The notes beneath the pieces are model-generated. The model had not been told where the DNA came from. It saw only the letters and a program-made list of their open reading frames with translations, and did no database searches. A stretch of DNA of 64,000 nucleotides from Datnioides undecimradiatus (taxonomy: Eukaryota > Chordata > Actinopteri > Lobotiformes > Datnioididae). This document shows, piece by piece, positions 25,921-38,342 of this stretch. The stretch covers positions 248,001 to 312,000 of the forward strand of contig WARS01000052.1 of the NCBI GenBank assembly GCA_008933995.1. Reading direction: 5' to 3'. Made by a program: the position numbers and the translations under genes. Numbering within the stretch: the stretch's first letter is position 1; each line of letters starts with the position of its first letter.

Positions 25921-25976
25921 ATTTGCATAATCCACTTCATAATCCACTGCAGCACTCGGCGGTAACAAAGATAAGG
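25921..25976. promoter_or_regulatory. POU octamer, paired OTX-type sites, TCF and GATA motifs (candidate enhancer)
   Basis: An octamer ATTTGCAT (25921-25928) overlaps the first of two identical CATAATCCACT units at 25926-25936 and 25938-25948. Each unit contains TAATCC, the K50 homeodomain (OTX/PITX/GSC) core, 12 bp apart. At 25964 follows AACAAAG (TCF/LEF or SOX type), overlapping GATAAG (GATA type) at 25970-25975. The cluster lies about 19 kb upstream of fzd8, whose vertebrate orthologues are expressed in anterior neural tissue. Enhancer activity is inferred. Confidence 0.3.
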
Positions 25977-26711
25977 AGGGGTAGCCACTGTTTCTCCTGG
26001 GAACGCTACACAGATAAACGGAGAAAAAGAGACCCACTTTCTGCTCCTATTACGAGATAAAAAAAAGAGGAAGGCTTTGCAAAGTTTTCACTTTCCAATG
26101 CATTTCCCTTTCAGAGGCAGATGGTGGTGGAATATCATTATTTGTGTGCTGAAACTGGAATTTACTGAATTTCCTCAGAGAAGAGGTGCATGGGTTATTT
26201 ATGTATCCGCCACAGACGCCGCATGCTGATTTCGTTACGCCGCCGCCACCGCCGCCGCCTCACCGAGGAGGCGCCGAAATGTGTCTCTTGCAGAAATTGT
26301 TTTGGTTTTTTTTTAAACGCACAAACGCTGAAAAACTCCGTCGTGCAGCGGGGAGGAATCACAGGGCGACAAATGAGCAAACAGAAAGCAAACTCCCGGC
26401 TCGTCCTGAACATCGCTAATGAGAACCCTTTTAGCTTCAATATGGAGGGAAAAATGTGTGTGTGTGTGTGCCTGCACCTGTGTAAGTGTGTGTGCAGGAC
26501 TTTGTGTGTGTGTGTGTCGTGACTGAGGCAGTGAAAAGCTCTCTTAAGTCCCCCCCAGTCTTTCCAAATTGGCCTCTGGGATGACGCCACCACACAAGTA
26601 CATCCATCCCCGCTGTGCTGCATGCATTCCTGGTGGGTGTGTGCGTGCGTGTGTGCCTCTCCGCATGTGTGTTTGGACAATGGCAACACTTCCTTTTTGG
26701 CCTAATAGGCA

Positions 26712-26747
26712 GGGAGCCCCAGCCATTGTGGCCTGATTAGGGCTCCC
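26712..26747. repeat. 8-bp inverted repeat flanking a SOX-like site
   Basis: GGGAGCCC at 26712-26719 and GGGCTCCC at 26740-26747 are exact inverted repeats separated by 20 bp containing CCATTGTGG. TAATTGC and ACAATTATTG motifs follow downstream to about 26.86 kb. This may be part of a regulatory element. Confidence 0.4.
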
Positions 26748-29700
26748 ATTCAAGCTCTCTGGGATTTCTAATTGCGAGGCCTTGTGCGGCGAACTCCCCC
26801 TCACTTCCCACCCCGCTACACTCCCCTCACGACTACTGTAAGACTTAATGAGACACAATTATTGCCCCCTAGGAGTCCTACAGCGAGCCAATCACAAAGA
26901 GAGACAAAGACCCCCAGTGAATGGCCACTCAGTGGAAAAAGAGACAGAAAGAGGGAGCAGGAGGGAGGGGAGAATCACAAGCCCTCATTGTCCAGAGAAA
27001 GCACAGAGAGGAGCCTTTTTTTGGAGAAATATAAATGTTTTTATTTAATGCCGGCTCATAATTAGGCCCCTGAGAGGGACGGGGAGAGCCAAAGGAGTGG
27101 AGAGGGCGTGGAGTTCAATGGGGAAAAAGGCCCATAGGTACAAAAGACGGAGAATGACATGTTAGACGTGCGGAGGAGGAGGAGGAGAGAGGAGCAGGAG
27201 GCGGAGGAGGGGAGGAGAAGGAGAACAGAAGATACTGAGGTGAAGAAACACAGAGAGAACAAAACCGAGTGGAGAAACTTGACAGGACTTTCTTCTTTTC
27301 TTCCTCTTCTTCTTCTTTTTGTCGGCCTTGGCGTGGGAAATGGCCCCGACGTCGAGCGATGCGTGCCAGGCGGGAGTGAAAAGCCAAGGCCGCCGCGGCG
27401 GTGGCCGTGTTTTCGCAGGTCTGGCACTTCACGTTTGGCTCAAGAGGTGAAATATTCCTCGATCTGAGACGTCTCCCTGCCAAAACGGTGTGGGAAGCCG
27501 CATAACAGGGCGAGAGGGCCGCAATAAAAGACGGGAGAGGCACGGTTTGCAGACAGCTCTTGACTGTATGGGAACATTTAGCGTATTATTCCTGCAGAAT
27601 AGATATTATTTCAAGCGGTCGTGTCAGGCGGCTCGGAGGCGATCTCACGGAAAGGCAGGTTTATTGTGAAAGCCGAGCCTCTGTGTGATGTTCGCAGACG
27701 GGGGGAACGCGCGAGACAACAGATATCAAGAGGCCGCACGTCAATCAGTTCCCCTGAGAAACGCGGCGCTCTCGTACGACGTTCGGCGCGCGGCACAATG
27801 CTCGCCCGGCAGGAGAGGTGGCAGGTGCAAAACAAGACAAAATAGTGAAAATGAAAGGCTTCGAAACATGGCCGAATTAGTTTACTCAAGACTGCACTTG
27901 TGGACAGAAAGAGCTGCGGAACATTCTCAGACTGTTTGGGAAAAGGCGAACGGGAGAGTCTCTGTCTTTACGCGAGAATCTAATCCGTGACGATCTCGGT
28001 CACACTCGTAGCTCTCGGCTAAACAGCCAGACAACAATGCCAGTGCATGTTTGGCCTGCACGCACGCTGATGCAGATAAACACTAATAAGTAAAAGCAGC
28101 GGCGGCACAAGGGATTAAATGCATGTTTTGTACCATCTCCGTAGATCGCTCTAATACATTTCTTATCGCAGGCATCACCTCTTATGCTCAAAATCAATTT
28201 AACAGACCGGGAAACTGTGAAAGAGACGATTTAAAAACACGCTGAGGACGTCGAGCTGCAAATAGCAGATTTGCGGTGCAGCCACGGCAAATGAAACGTC
28301 TTATTAGTACATTAATAATGGGACAGACAGACTCTCTTTGCACTTCCGGTGTTCATTCGTGCCAGTTGCATAAACGAGGAAAGGCGGTTTACATATTTGA
28401 TGATTAACTGATGGCCGGTGTTTGCCGCAGGTGTGTAGTTACGCACATCAAATGATATGAGGGTGGCCGGCAGGTCTGAGCAGCAGGCACATCACCACGC
28501 ACAGGGCGACGATGCCTCGGACTGACGGGTGGAGACTCCTCCTCACTGGGAACCTGCTGCAAGCTTCTTAAATTACATTGTTGTGTTTATGTTTGTGCAT
28601 ATTGCCGTGTCACGGATCAACCCACTGTCTCCATTCTGCATGCGAATCACACAAGTTTACACTTGCGTGAATTAGGTGGCGTGCAGTTTGCATGCACCCT
28701 CTGCAGACGTTGACGAGAAGGCCCGGCCTATCAGCTGCATGCAAAATTGCAATGTGCCTATAAGAAACGACTGTGAGGTTGTGTGATTCGTGCTGAGGTT
28801 GAGGAGAGCTGCCTGTGCACGGACATCTGGCGTTGTTGTAGCCGTAACCGGTCACCCTTGTTACTTTTTGGGCAGTAGATCGTATCATCTGTGCACACGC
28901 AAGCCAGCAAAATGCACTGCAGAGCGGTTAAACTCCAGCAGTGCAGCTGGGTCTCGTCGCCTCTGATGGCGCTTTAGAGGGAAGGATGGCTCATTTCACT
29001 AAATACATGTTTCCTGGATTCCTCACGTCTCCTAATGTCTCCGGGTGGATGACCTAAGATGTGCAGAAGAGATTTAAGCAAAGGAAACGAGACGTTTAAG
29101 ACAAACGAGACGTGCTTTTCTCTCTTAGAAAAGTTTGGTGAATTAAAATTTCAACCATCTCACACACACAAACAGGCGCACACACACACTAGCTTGGCCC
29201 CATGTTCCTTTCAGTGTGTGCAGCCTCTCAGCTACTGACTGAACCCCCTTTGTTCGGCGGTGACCCTCTTAAGCGCAGGTTGAAGCCTGCAGCCATTCCA
29301 CTTTGGATTTGGACCCTATCGCGTGTCACGCGGCTAAGTCGACCAGGACCGGGCCTCTTCGCTCAGACACACGGCAACAAGTATCCATTCACATTACAAT
29401 GAGAGCTGCAGCAGGGTTTAAGCTCGAACCGACGACACCGCCAAAGTTATGAGCAGCCGCTGAGGCGTCCACGGGGGGGGGGACGACACCTTAAATTCAA
29501 TTAAAATCATAAAGTGTTGTATCTTAAAACAATACAACTCTTATTCTCTGCCCCGCTTTAGAGCTAGCAGGTTGTTTTTCATGTTTCTATGTCTAAAATT
29601 GTCTTAAAAGTGCTACTAAATCAGTCTTGTGCACCATGTTTCTATGCTGCACCAGAGAGACTGGACAGGTATAACTGAACTGAAATAACCAGCTGTCCAA

Positions 29701-32700
29701 CATTAAGCTATACCAACTAGCCGCTAATGCTAACGCAAGTGATTCAACTTGCAAGAAAGCTAAAGGAAACAAAGATGCATTCAAGGTCAGGCAAGTCCAT
29801 CTTTCAGCATCAAAAAGCCCAGGATCATCCCGTTTGGACCATGAACACCACATCACCACCAATGCTACGTACATATTATAGGTAGCTTAGCGCTAAATAA
29901 CTATATTTACACTCATAATATATATGTGCAGTGAAAATTACACTTTTCCTTATTCTGTCTTACTAGTCTGCACCCAACGTCTGCCTCATGCCCACGCCGT
30001 TGCTGAGTCCATCTGCTTGCAGGCCATCCTAACAGCTGTTAGCTAGCAGCTAGCTAGCTTCTGGCAACATTGGATCTGCTGAGACAAGCACACAAAGGTG
30101 GTTTAGACCACATCACAGCAGTTTCACCTGATTTACAGCCTTAAACATGAAGAGCCGGACGGTCGTTGTACTCTGTACATTTGTAAATTGTAGGATTTAA
30201 TGGTATTTATGTGTTTTTGTGGTGATTTGGGGACTTGCAGTGTATGCCACCGATGCTCTTTGTGGGCCACGACTCCATTATCCAACCAAGTCCAACCACT
30301 TTAACGCAGTATTTCCAAAATAATCCAACATATCTTCATCTCACTTCACTAACCGGTGTCAGAAATATGCAGATCGCTGCTCAGGTGTCAAGATGACGCC
30401 ACATGATGCAACCCGACTCTCGATTCAAGTTCATTTGCGCTGGAAACAAGTGAACTCATCTCACCAGATTTTATTTTTATTTTATTATTTTATTTAAAAG
30501 GGTGAGTTATCAAAGGCCTGTTGAGATAGTTTATTTTTGGATCTGCCCACATGTAACTGTCAGCCTGTTGCTGCTGGAGCAACAGCGCCTTGACACGTAC
30601 AAAGTGGAATGCGCCTTTGTCAGTTTCAAGTGGCTCTCTGTTGGTTTCATCAGCTTAATCAGGTCCAACTGTGACTTAGATTGACAGGTCATGTGTCAAA
30701 CGGGGATGTCTCACAAAGCGGCGCATATTTCCTGGAGTTGCTTTTCAACCTCCCCTTATTCATCCAGGAAAAGTTTGCTAATCCTTTATGCCTTTTTCAT
30801 TGCCCTGATTTCACATTCCTACCTGGGAGCAGCTCAGAGCCGCTACAAAGATATGAAAAGCATGTCTGGAAACGAGAAATCATATTGCATAGTTTCACCT
30901 TTGGTTACCTGCCTGATTTGACTGTACACTAACACGTTTTAGCCACATCTGCTCATGTGTTGCATTAAAACTTGACCTTTTCTGAAATTGTCACCATGCT
31001 CATGTGCATTGTCTCGTAAATTTTGAAATAAAATGTGCATTTCTGCACACGGAGATCCAGTCGTTGGTGTTCCTCCTCACTCCAAGTCGCAAATATGCTC
31101 CTATGCATCAGTGTGCATCGGCTTTAACCAAGCTGTGAACCATCTTCTTAAAGAAACATGAAATTCCAGCACAAATAAAGTAAAAAAAACAACTGGAAAC
31201 TACATAAAAATGTGGAAAAAGGCGTAAAAACATGAAACCTGCAGAGTAGGAACCTGATCTGTACATCGTGGGGTTGTTAAAATGTTAATCCTCCTCCATA
31301 CTCTCCCCATAAATCACATTTCCATCTTTGTTACCGACTGGTGTTTCTGCACTGCACTTCCCACAGCTCACCTGTCAGTCAAACAGTGTGGGCGCACACG
31401 TGTCATGTTTCATTTTATTGTTTTTTGTTTTGTTTTCAGATTTTTTTTGTTTTGTTTTGTTTCGTTTTTTTTGAAGTTTGACTTTCTCTTTTCCTTCTCT
31501 GCATTTGCTGCGTTCTCTCCTCTCGTGGTGAACGCGGCGGAGGCGCAGCTAATGAAACAAAACTGTTCCTCTTTTTCCACCCGAGCGTCCCGGGAAGTCG
31601 TGTCACCGAGGCATCACGCTGCTGACACACCGGAATGGAATGCAGCCGTCATTAACGTTACCAGACTCACCTGTGTTTGACAAGTCAAAACGGCACCTGT
31701 GAGAAAAATCTAGATCAGGCAAACCGGAGACATGAAACTGTCGCTCTTCCCGTTAAAACATAAAATTGTGACATCATTAGCTGCTAATTAATGATGACAC
31801 TGGTGTCCTTCCGCCATGACTCAGCAAAAGCCCCATCTAGTTTGCATTTGCAGTGCGGAAGGCGTGACGTGCATGTAATGCGTTGCATTTAACTTAAATT
31901 TAAATCTGAGTCACGCAAAAGAGCCTTGATGCCCCATCGCATGCAGCAGTATTAAATCAAACAAACCGACCCTGCATAGCAACACAATAAACATTTCTCT
32001 ATATAATAATGTGATAAATTAAAGAGACTGTTAAATAATTGAACATGCTGCTGAAAGATTGTAATCATTATTATCATCTGCACATATCAAATTGTTTATT
32101 ATGTTTTGTTTCTGTCTTTGTCTCACCACTGTTACACCGATAAATGACGTGGGGGTAGTGTTGGGTAGTAAACAACATAAGAAACATTAACAGAGTCTGC
32201 AAGATCATCGATCACACGTGTGTAATCATTATCCAGATCACCACGTTTGGCAGAGAGGCAGTCAGCTGGTCATATCATTTGAGTTATTACACTCATGTGA
32301 TTGGTTTTGATTTTAGGCGGAGCTGCAGCGACGTTTTATGTTTTTACTTCATGTAAACTGGCCGGTCGTGTGCAGGTGAACCACAAAACCGACCCCGCCC
32401 CCGCCTCCTCCAACAAACAAAACATATTTTTTTTAAAAATCAAATGATATCAATTTAAAAAGAAGAACGTGTTTCATGAGTTCGGCTTGTTCTGCGTTGT
32501 GAGGGAACAAATGTTTTGATCTGACAGCAGCGAAAAAGGCCCCGAGCCAGTCTGAGGATCAGGCTTCACTTTGACTCGGCGTGATGTCCTTTAAGCAGAC
32601 AGCTGCAGCAGGTCTGCGCGCGACTGCACGTTTACTGTCACATGTCACTGTCGCTTTGTCTCCTCGCGCAGAAAACGCTTTGTGAAACAGGTTCTGACAC

Positions 32701-35700
32701 CAGAAATGGGCAAGGATGCGTCAAATGCACAGTGCTGCGTTGTCTTACAACATATAATAAATGTATTTAATGAACTAAACTTGCAGTGCCATAGAACATA
32801 TTATAATAAAATATGTGCGTATTGTTGTGCATAATACCGGAAAATAGAGTTAGAAAGCTGCAAATGGGAACAGTTGCTGAAATGCAATCCGACAAATATG
32901 GCAAAATTTAAGAAATAAACTAAAAAAACAAAGTAATTACCAATTTAGTAATATTTTTAAGACGAATAAATGAAAATACACATTTTTTCTGGGGACTGTG
33001 TGATGATTTCACACCATTATGACTCTGCAAAGATCCACAGACAGCTTTATTAAAGCTTCATATCACTTTGTAGTGGCAGCAACATACTACCAAAAGCATT
33101 TTTCTGCATTTCGTACCGGAAACAAACAGGTTACATATCTTTCAGTTTCTGCAGAGTTGCAGCAACACACTTGGTTTGGATCCTATCAGGGGTTTTTTGG
33201 GGGTTTTATGAATCATTGACAAAGAATTTTGAAAATAGAAAACAACCCCTGAAGCATCAAATTACTTTTTTTTTTTCTTTTTTGCTGTGTCAAATACCAT
33301 TTGATGATTTGTTGAAATATCCAAGAAGAAATCAGGTTTTTTAAGAGGACAGCTGAGTGTTTGCTCGAAGTCTGAAGTTGCTTCAGAGAAACATTCTCCG
33401 AATTTAAAGCCGTAACCGTGGTGTGAAATAGCTCGGGACAGATTGCTCCCTTCGGTAATCATTATCCAGCGTTTGAAATCTTTAAATCCCGGTCTGCAGA
33501 CCGGCCGTTAGCTCCACTCAGAGTGTAAAACATTTACCAGCAATCCCAGCAGACGATTTATTACATGATACAATCACTTTTCCCCCCTGCGCAGCTCAAT
33601 CATAGAGATAAGACTGATAATATTTAAATCCTGAGGAATTTTTATTAAGATGTGTTCCCAGGCTGGGCTCATATAAGCAGTAAACATTTTCATAAATGTG
33701 TAAAAGAAGAATACTCCGACATTAAGAAACTCTGACCGACAGCAAAGGTACGTCGTTCACTGGGAGTAACATCTCACCATGAGCGCCTCGTTACTGTAAA
33801 ACACCTGGGATTAACTCAACCAATCACTTTACCCGAGGTTTAAACGAAAATGCATTCAGCGATTCAAGATTCGTACCGCCCTCAGCCAATAGATTTGCTG
33901 AAGTCTTGCGGTACAAAGGGCGTAAGAGTAAAGCAGCGATACAAGGTTCAAAGGTCCTCGCGTTGCGCTCGTTGCTGCAGGTTTAATGCTACACTGGCTG
34001 TTGCTTCATCACTCTTTGTGTGATCTCTAGGCCAGATTTGATACACTGTATGCAAGTGTGGCCTCTAAGTCCTAAAAGCCAAGTATTACATGGATAACAT
34101 GCTGAAAACTTCTCCTTTTCAGCCTCAATGGAGCAGGAAGTTCTCGAGAACCTACAAGGTCCACATTCGCACTTTCCACGTTAGCAAGAATATGAGGGTC
34201 TGCAAGGGTACGCATGACGTATTTGCAGCATCGCATGGTGCATGAGGAGGCTCTGGGATGAAATGCCTCCAATCTGGTGTGTCGTGGACTAGGAGGGCAC
34301 CGACGGCGCAGCCGGGAGACCAAAAGCTTTTGAAGGCGTCGGCCCAGCAAAGATAACCAACTGTGCGGTTTGGTTTGGGACAAGACAAACCTATGTTCAC
34401 GAAGCACTACTGCACATGTCGCTCGTTTGGCTTACGCACAGCAATACCTTTGCAACACCTCATTGGACGGTTCAGTACAGGACTAAAATAGGGTTCTGAT
34501 TAATGTTAATAATTGATCTGAGGGTGCAAATCAATCAATTTTGTGCACAAATGCAAGGGTTTATCTGTAATATCTTGCATGTCTCTGTAGAACGTCTCTC
34601 ATTCACTTTTATTTACTGCGTTCCCCATCACCTCTTCTGTATCTCTTCCACTCCCTCAGTTGTTCACCTCCATCTTCTCCTGCTCCTCTATCTCTTCCCT
34701 TCTTTCTCTCCCCTCCCCCCTCGCCTCTTTCTCTCTCCCCCCTCCTTCATTTGGCCGAAGCTAAATGTCTTGTGTGAGATAACATCGCAGTAGGAAATTC
34801 CGCCTGTGTTGCCAGACTGCTCAGTTTTCTCCCCAGGGCTGGCAACAATGTGCGTCCTTCATAAGTGCCTCTGCAGCGCTCAGGATCTCCACTCATCCCC
34901 TGCGAGCCCGGTCAAAAGACCCGCCGGCGAAACCCAACGCCGCGCTGCGAGCTCCACGCCAGTGCCACCTCAGCTAGCCAGCGGGATTACTGCAAAGACA
35001 CTGAAAAGCCCACCCTACACTTACTTACAAGACGTCCGATATGTGTAGACCCCATTAACGCAAGTTGCCACTCTATGATTACAAATGTGTGCCTCTGCAT
35101 CTTTGGCCTGTTCAGTAACAAAAAAGCCTAAATGCACTTAATCCCAGTGGATTATTAGGGATTTGGGAATATTTCCTGAAGTCTCCATTGGTGGAGCTTC
35201 AACACTTCAAGAGGACGCTGCATCCAAACAGTACTACAACTTACACCACGGTTTTGAAATTAAAAATTGTGAAGTAGGGCGCTAATTAAAGAACTTAAGG
35301 GGTGATCCCTTTGGACTACACCATGTTTCCCACCTTTTGTGCTAAGCTAAGCTAACCAGCTGCTGGCAATCCCTTCACGTTTACTGTGTCCATTAACAAT
35401 ATCCCATAGCGTAGAGATACAACAGTCAACAGGGATGCTACAGCTGATGTTCCCCAGGTAAAACTCCAGGTTCTAACTTCCTGTACCGAGCAGTTTTGGG
35501 ACAGACCCACTGCAGACTTGAAGCATGACGGCTCAGGTTGCAGGAGCGTAACTCTCGATAATTCTCGCAAAAACACACGTTTTCTTGTCAAACGTCTGCA
35601 AACCTGCCTGCAGAAGTGACAATTCCCACGCGAATCAGTGCCTAATCTGCGCGTTTGTGTTGTGTAAGACACCCCTGAGAATTAAAGCCCACGGTGTTTC

Positions 35701-36949
35701 TGGAAAATGCAGCGACGCGGCAGAAGCTCAAACACAACGAGACGCTCTCCTGGAAGTCTTCGATTGAGTTTTCAGATACTCAGACTGCAGCTGGTGCTCA
35801 GTGAGTAAAAGAGATTTATCTCTGTCGACTACGCTATACGGCGTACCGTAAGGACGTACAGCGTAATGGTCAGTTTGCCTTCCAGATGGCTTCTCCAGGC
35901 TCATCCATGACGGGCTAAGAAAGGTCTGAGCCTACATCATTTTAACGGGCCGTGTCAAATACTATTTATCCATTTCCTGCAATGTAAACACTGATTTAAA
36001 TCCCTGTAGTCTTTATATAGCGCTCACCGAGGAGCGCCACAACACACAGCGTTTCCACAGTAACTAAACAGTTACCTTCAGTCTGCGGAGATTAGTGGGT
36101 TGTTGTCTGGGCAGGACGAGATGTTTGCACTCCGTACGGCATGAAAAGCTTTATGTATTTAGGGTTGTGTCTCTAAATTTGGAGCGTCTGCGCCAGAAGC
36201 GCTCAGAGCTCTTTGACAGAGGGGAAGAGGAGTGCCTCGCTGTGTCAACGTCTCTGACCTTTGGAGGCGAGTTCAGGGGCCGAGCTTCTTCGTTGTAGCC
36301 CACCAAAAAGCAGCAGAAAGTCTGAGGAGCACACCGACACGTCAAGCTCTCTCATCTATCGCAAACATGCCACAGCTGATTTGGACGAAATCCCCACAGC
36401 GCCCAACAGAAATGCCGTTAATTACCATCCAGATCACATCATTCAAGACATTTCAATAAATCTAGTTTTGCTCTCTTGAAACACAGCAAATGAAGAAATG
36501 AGCGGAGTTGGACTGTAAACCTGTGAAATTACCGCCCTCATTTGCAGAATAGACGCCATTAGTCAGCCGTACCCACTGACATCTTTATGGGCGTCTGAAC
36601 GTTCACAGCCATCCACCCCCCCGCCGCCACCACCACCCCGCCGGCTAGGTTACCCTTTGACAGCCCTATCTCGCAAATGAGGGCTCTTGCAGCTGCAATC
36701 CTTGTCTGCTGCCGCACTAAACGCACCTGTTGTCAGACTTATTTGAGGTGAGATAAGGTTAATTACGCTCTGGAGCGTGCTTTATCACCGCTGACTGACA
36801 TACCTGGAGTTTGTACGGGGGGCTGCACTTCCAGGGCTTCGGGAATGCCATTCAGTAGATGTAGTGCTCTTTAGGAGATAAGCGAATTGTCATAAAAACA
36901 TGCTTCACCTTCACTTGCGATACGATCATTTACTGTGAGCACCGGTACA

Positions 36950-37270
36950 CCAACATAGATTGTAGATGTAGTAGAAGTACAATCGTGGTGTTTTATGTAA
37001 TTATAACTTTGTTTTTGTAAGTTTACTACTTTTCCTCCTTTACATCTCAGAAGGAAACATCCTTTCACCTCCACTAATTATCCGATCGTTGCAGTTAACA
37101 CGCTTTCCTGTGCACAAATGCATTTTCGTCTCGTGGCGCTTCTGGAAATAACTGAGAAACTAAATGAATACTGCCAGTATTTGTTTACTTTTAATCTTTT
37201 TAATGCAAAATTTAAATATGATGTAGTGTTTACGCTGTTGTGATGTAATACTTTTACTTATAGATATGCT
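36950..37270 (+). repeat. Second degenerate copy of the 8.4-kb teleost repeat family
   Basis: Short blocks such as CCTTTACATCTCAGAAGGAAA and later GTAATACTTTTACTTA resemble, in the same order, parts of the repeat remembered for 8.4-8.96 kb. The copy is strongly eroded and its edges are guesses. Confidence 0.35.
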
Positions 37271-37486
37271 TTTTCAATGGGCAGTGACTGTAATACATTT
37301 AATATATAAGGATGTAAACTGGATGTTTTCTTGTTTGTGTCTGATTCACCTGTTTGTCGCTTATTAAACCCCACCCTGTTTCCCACAACCGGCCTTTTCC
37401 TCCCATCGACCCACGCTCACCCCAGTAATTCACTCCTGTCCGTTTGGGGTAGGTGGGGGCGCTCGCAGTTTACTGCAAGGCCGTTG

Positions 37487-37488
<2 letters not shown>

Positions 37489-37519
<31 letters not shown>
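37489..37519. repeat. (GT)n microsatellite
   Basis: Uninterrupted GT repeat of about 15 units. Confidence 0.95.
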
Positions 37520-37521
<2 letters not shown>

Positions 37522-38185
37522 CCTGAGGTTTTGGATTGATAATGGGCGTGGGTGGGTCGACGGGTTGGGTGGAGGCTGCTGCCAGGTTTTCCCCCGGGTC
37601 AAGGTCGGCTCATCGCCCTGGTGTGGAATGTGTCGATCCTGCAGGTACAAATGCACGTATGTGCGTCGCACTCGGGCAGCAGCCAGCACCCTGCGCTTTG
37701 TCCATGATTTCAAGGTGCAATGGGAGAAGTTCTCAAAAGACGGACTGATACGGACAAATCCAAAAGGAAAAGGTGTCCTTACGTACGTTTGACGGAGGAC
37801 GTTCCTGTCTGACACCATTGGTGACCCCAAGGTTTTAGACTCCTGCTGCTGTTTGGTCAAACGGCAAACGTGCCTTTGCAAGAGGCGTTCAAACACAAAC
37901 ACAGAACACACAACCTGGCTAGCTTTAGCACCACTCGCTAGCTTGTTACCACGCCCTGTGCTCAGTTTGCTCGCAAAAACAGAAGAATTTGCATATATTG
38001 TGCACGTCTTTCACTATTTTGTGCAGCAAACATCTGTAGAAAATGATGTATATTAGTCTTTAATTAGTCATTTATCATATATTTACATGCGCTGGTTTAT
38101 CCGCACACGCACACACAGTCTGGGCAAATGTGAGAAGCTGTTACTTAAGGGGCTAACATGGGTAAATATTAGCAGGGAACACTTG

Positions 38186-38224
<39 letters not shown>
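38186..38224. repeat. (GT)n(GA)n compound microsatellite
   Basis: About 14 GT units pass directly into five GA units. A second (GT)n tract follows at 38317-38342. Confidence 0.95.
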
Positions 38225-38316
38225 CAGATGCATGGCTTACTGTTTACCCTGAGTGCAGATGTGTGTATTTGTGTGTGGGATGTCTTTTCGAGTGTTCGTC
38301 TTCCTGTGTGCGTGCA

Positions 38317-38342
38317 TGTGTGTGTGTGTGTGTGTGTGTGTG
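38317..38342. repeat. (TG)n microsatellite
   Basis: About 13 TG units, preceded by imperfect TGTGCGTGCATG units. Confidence 0.95.
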
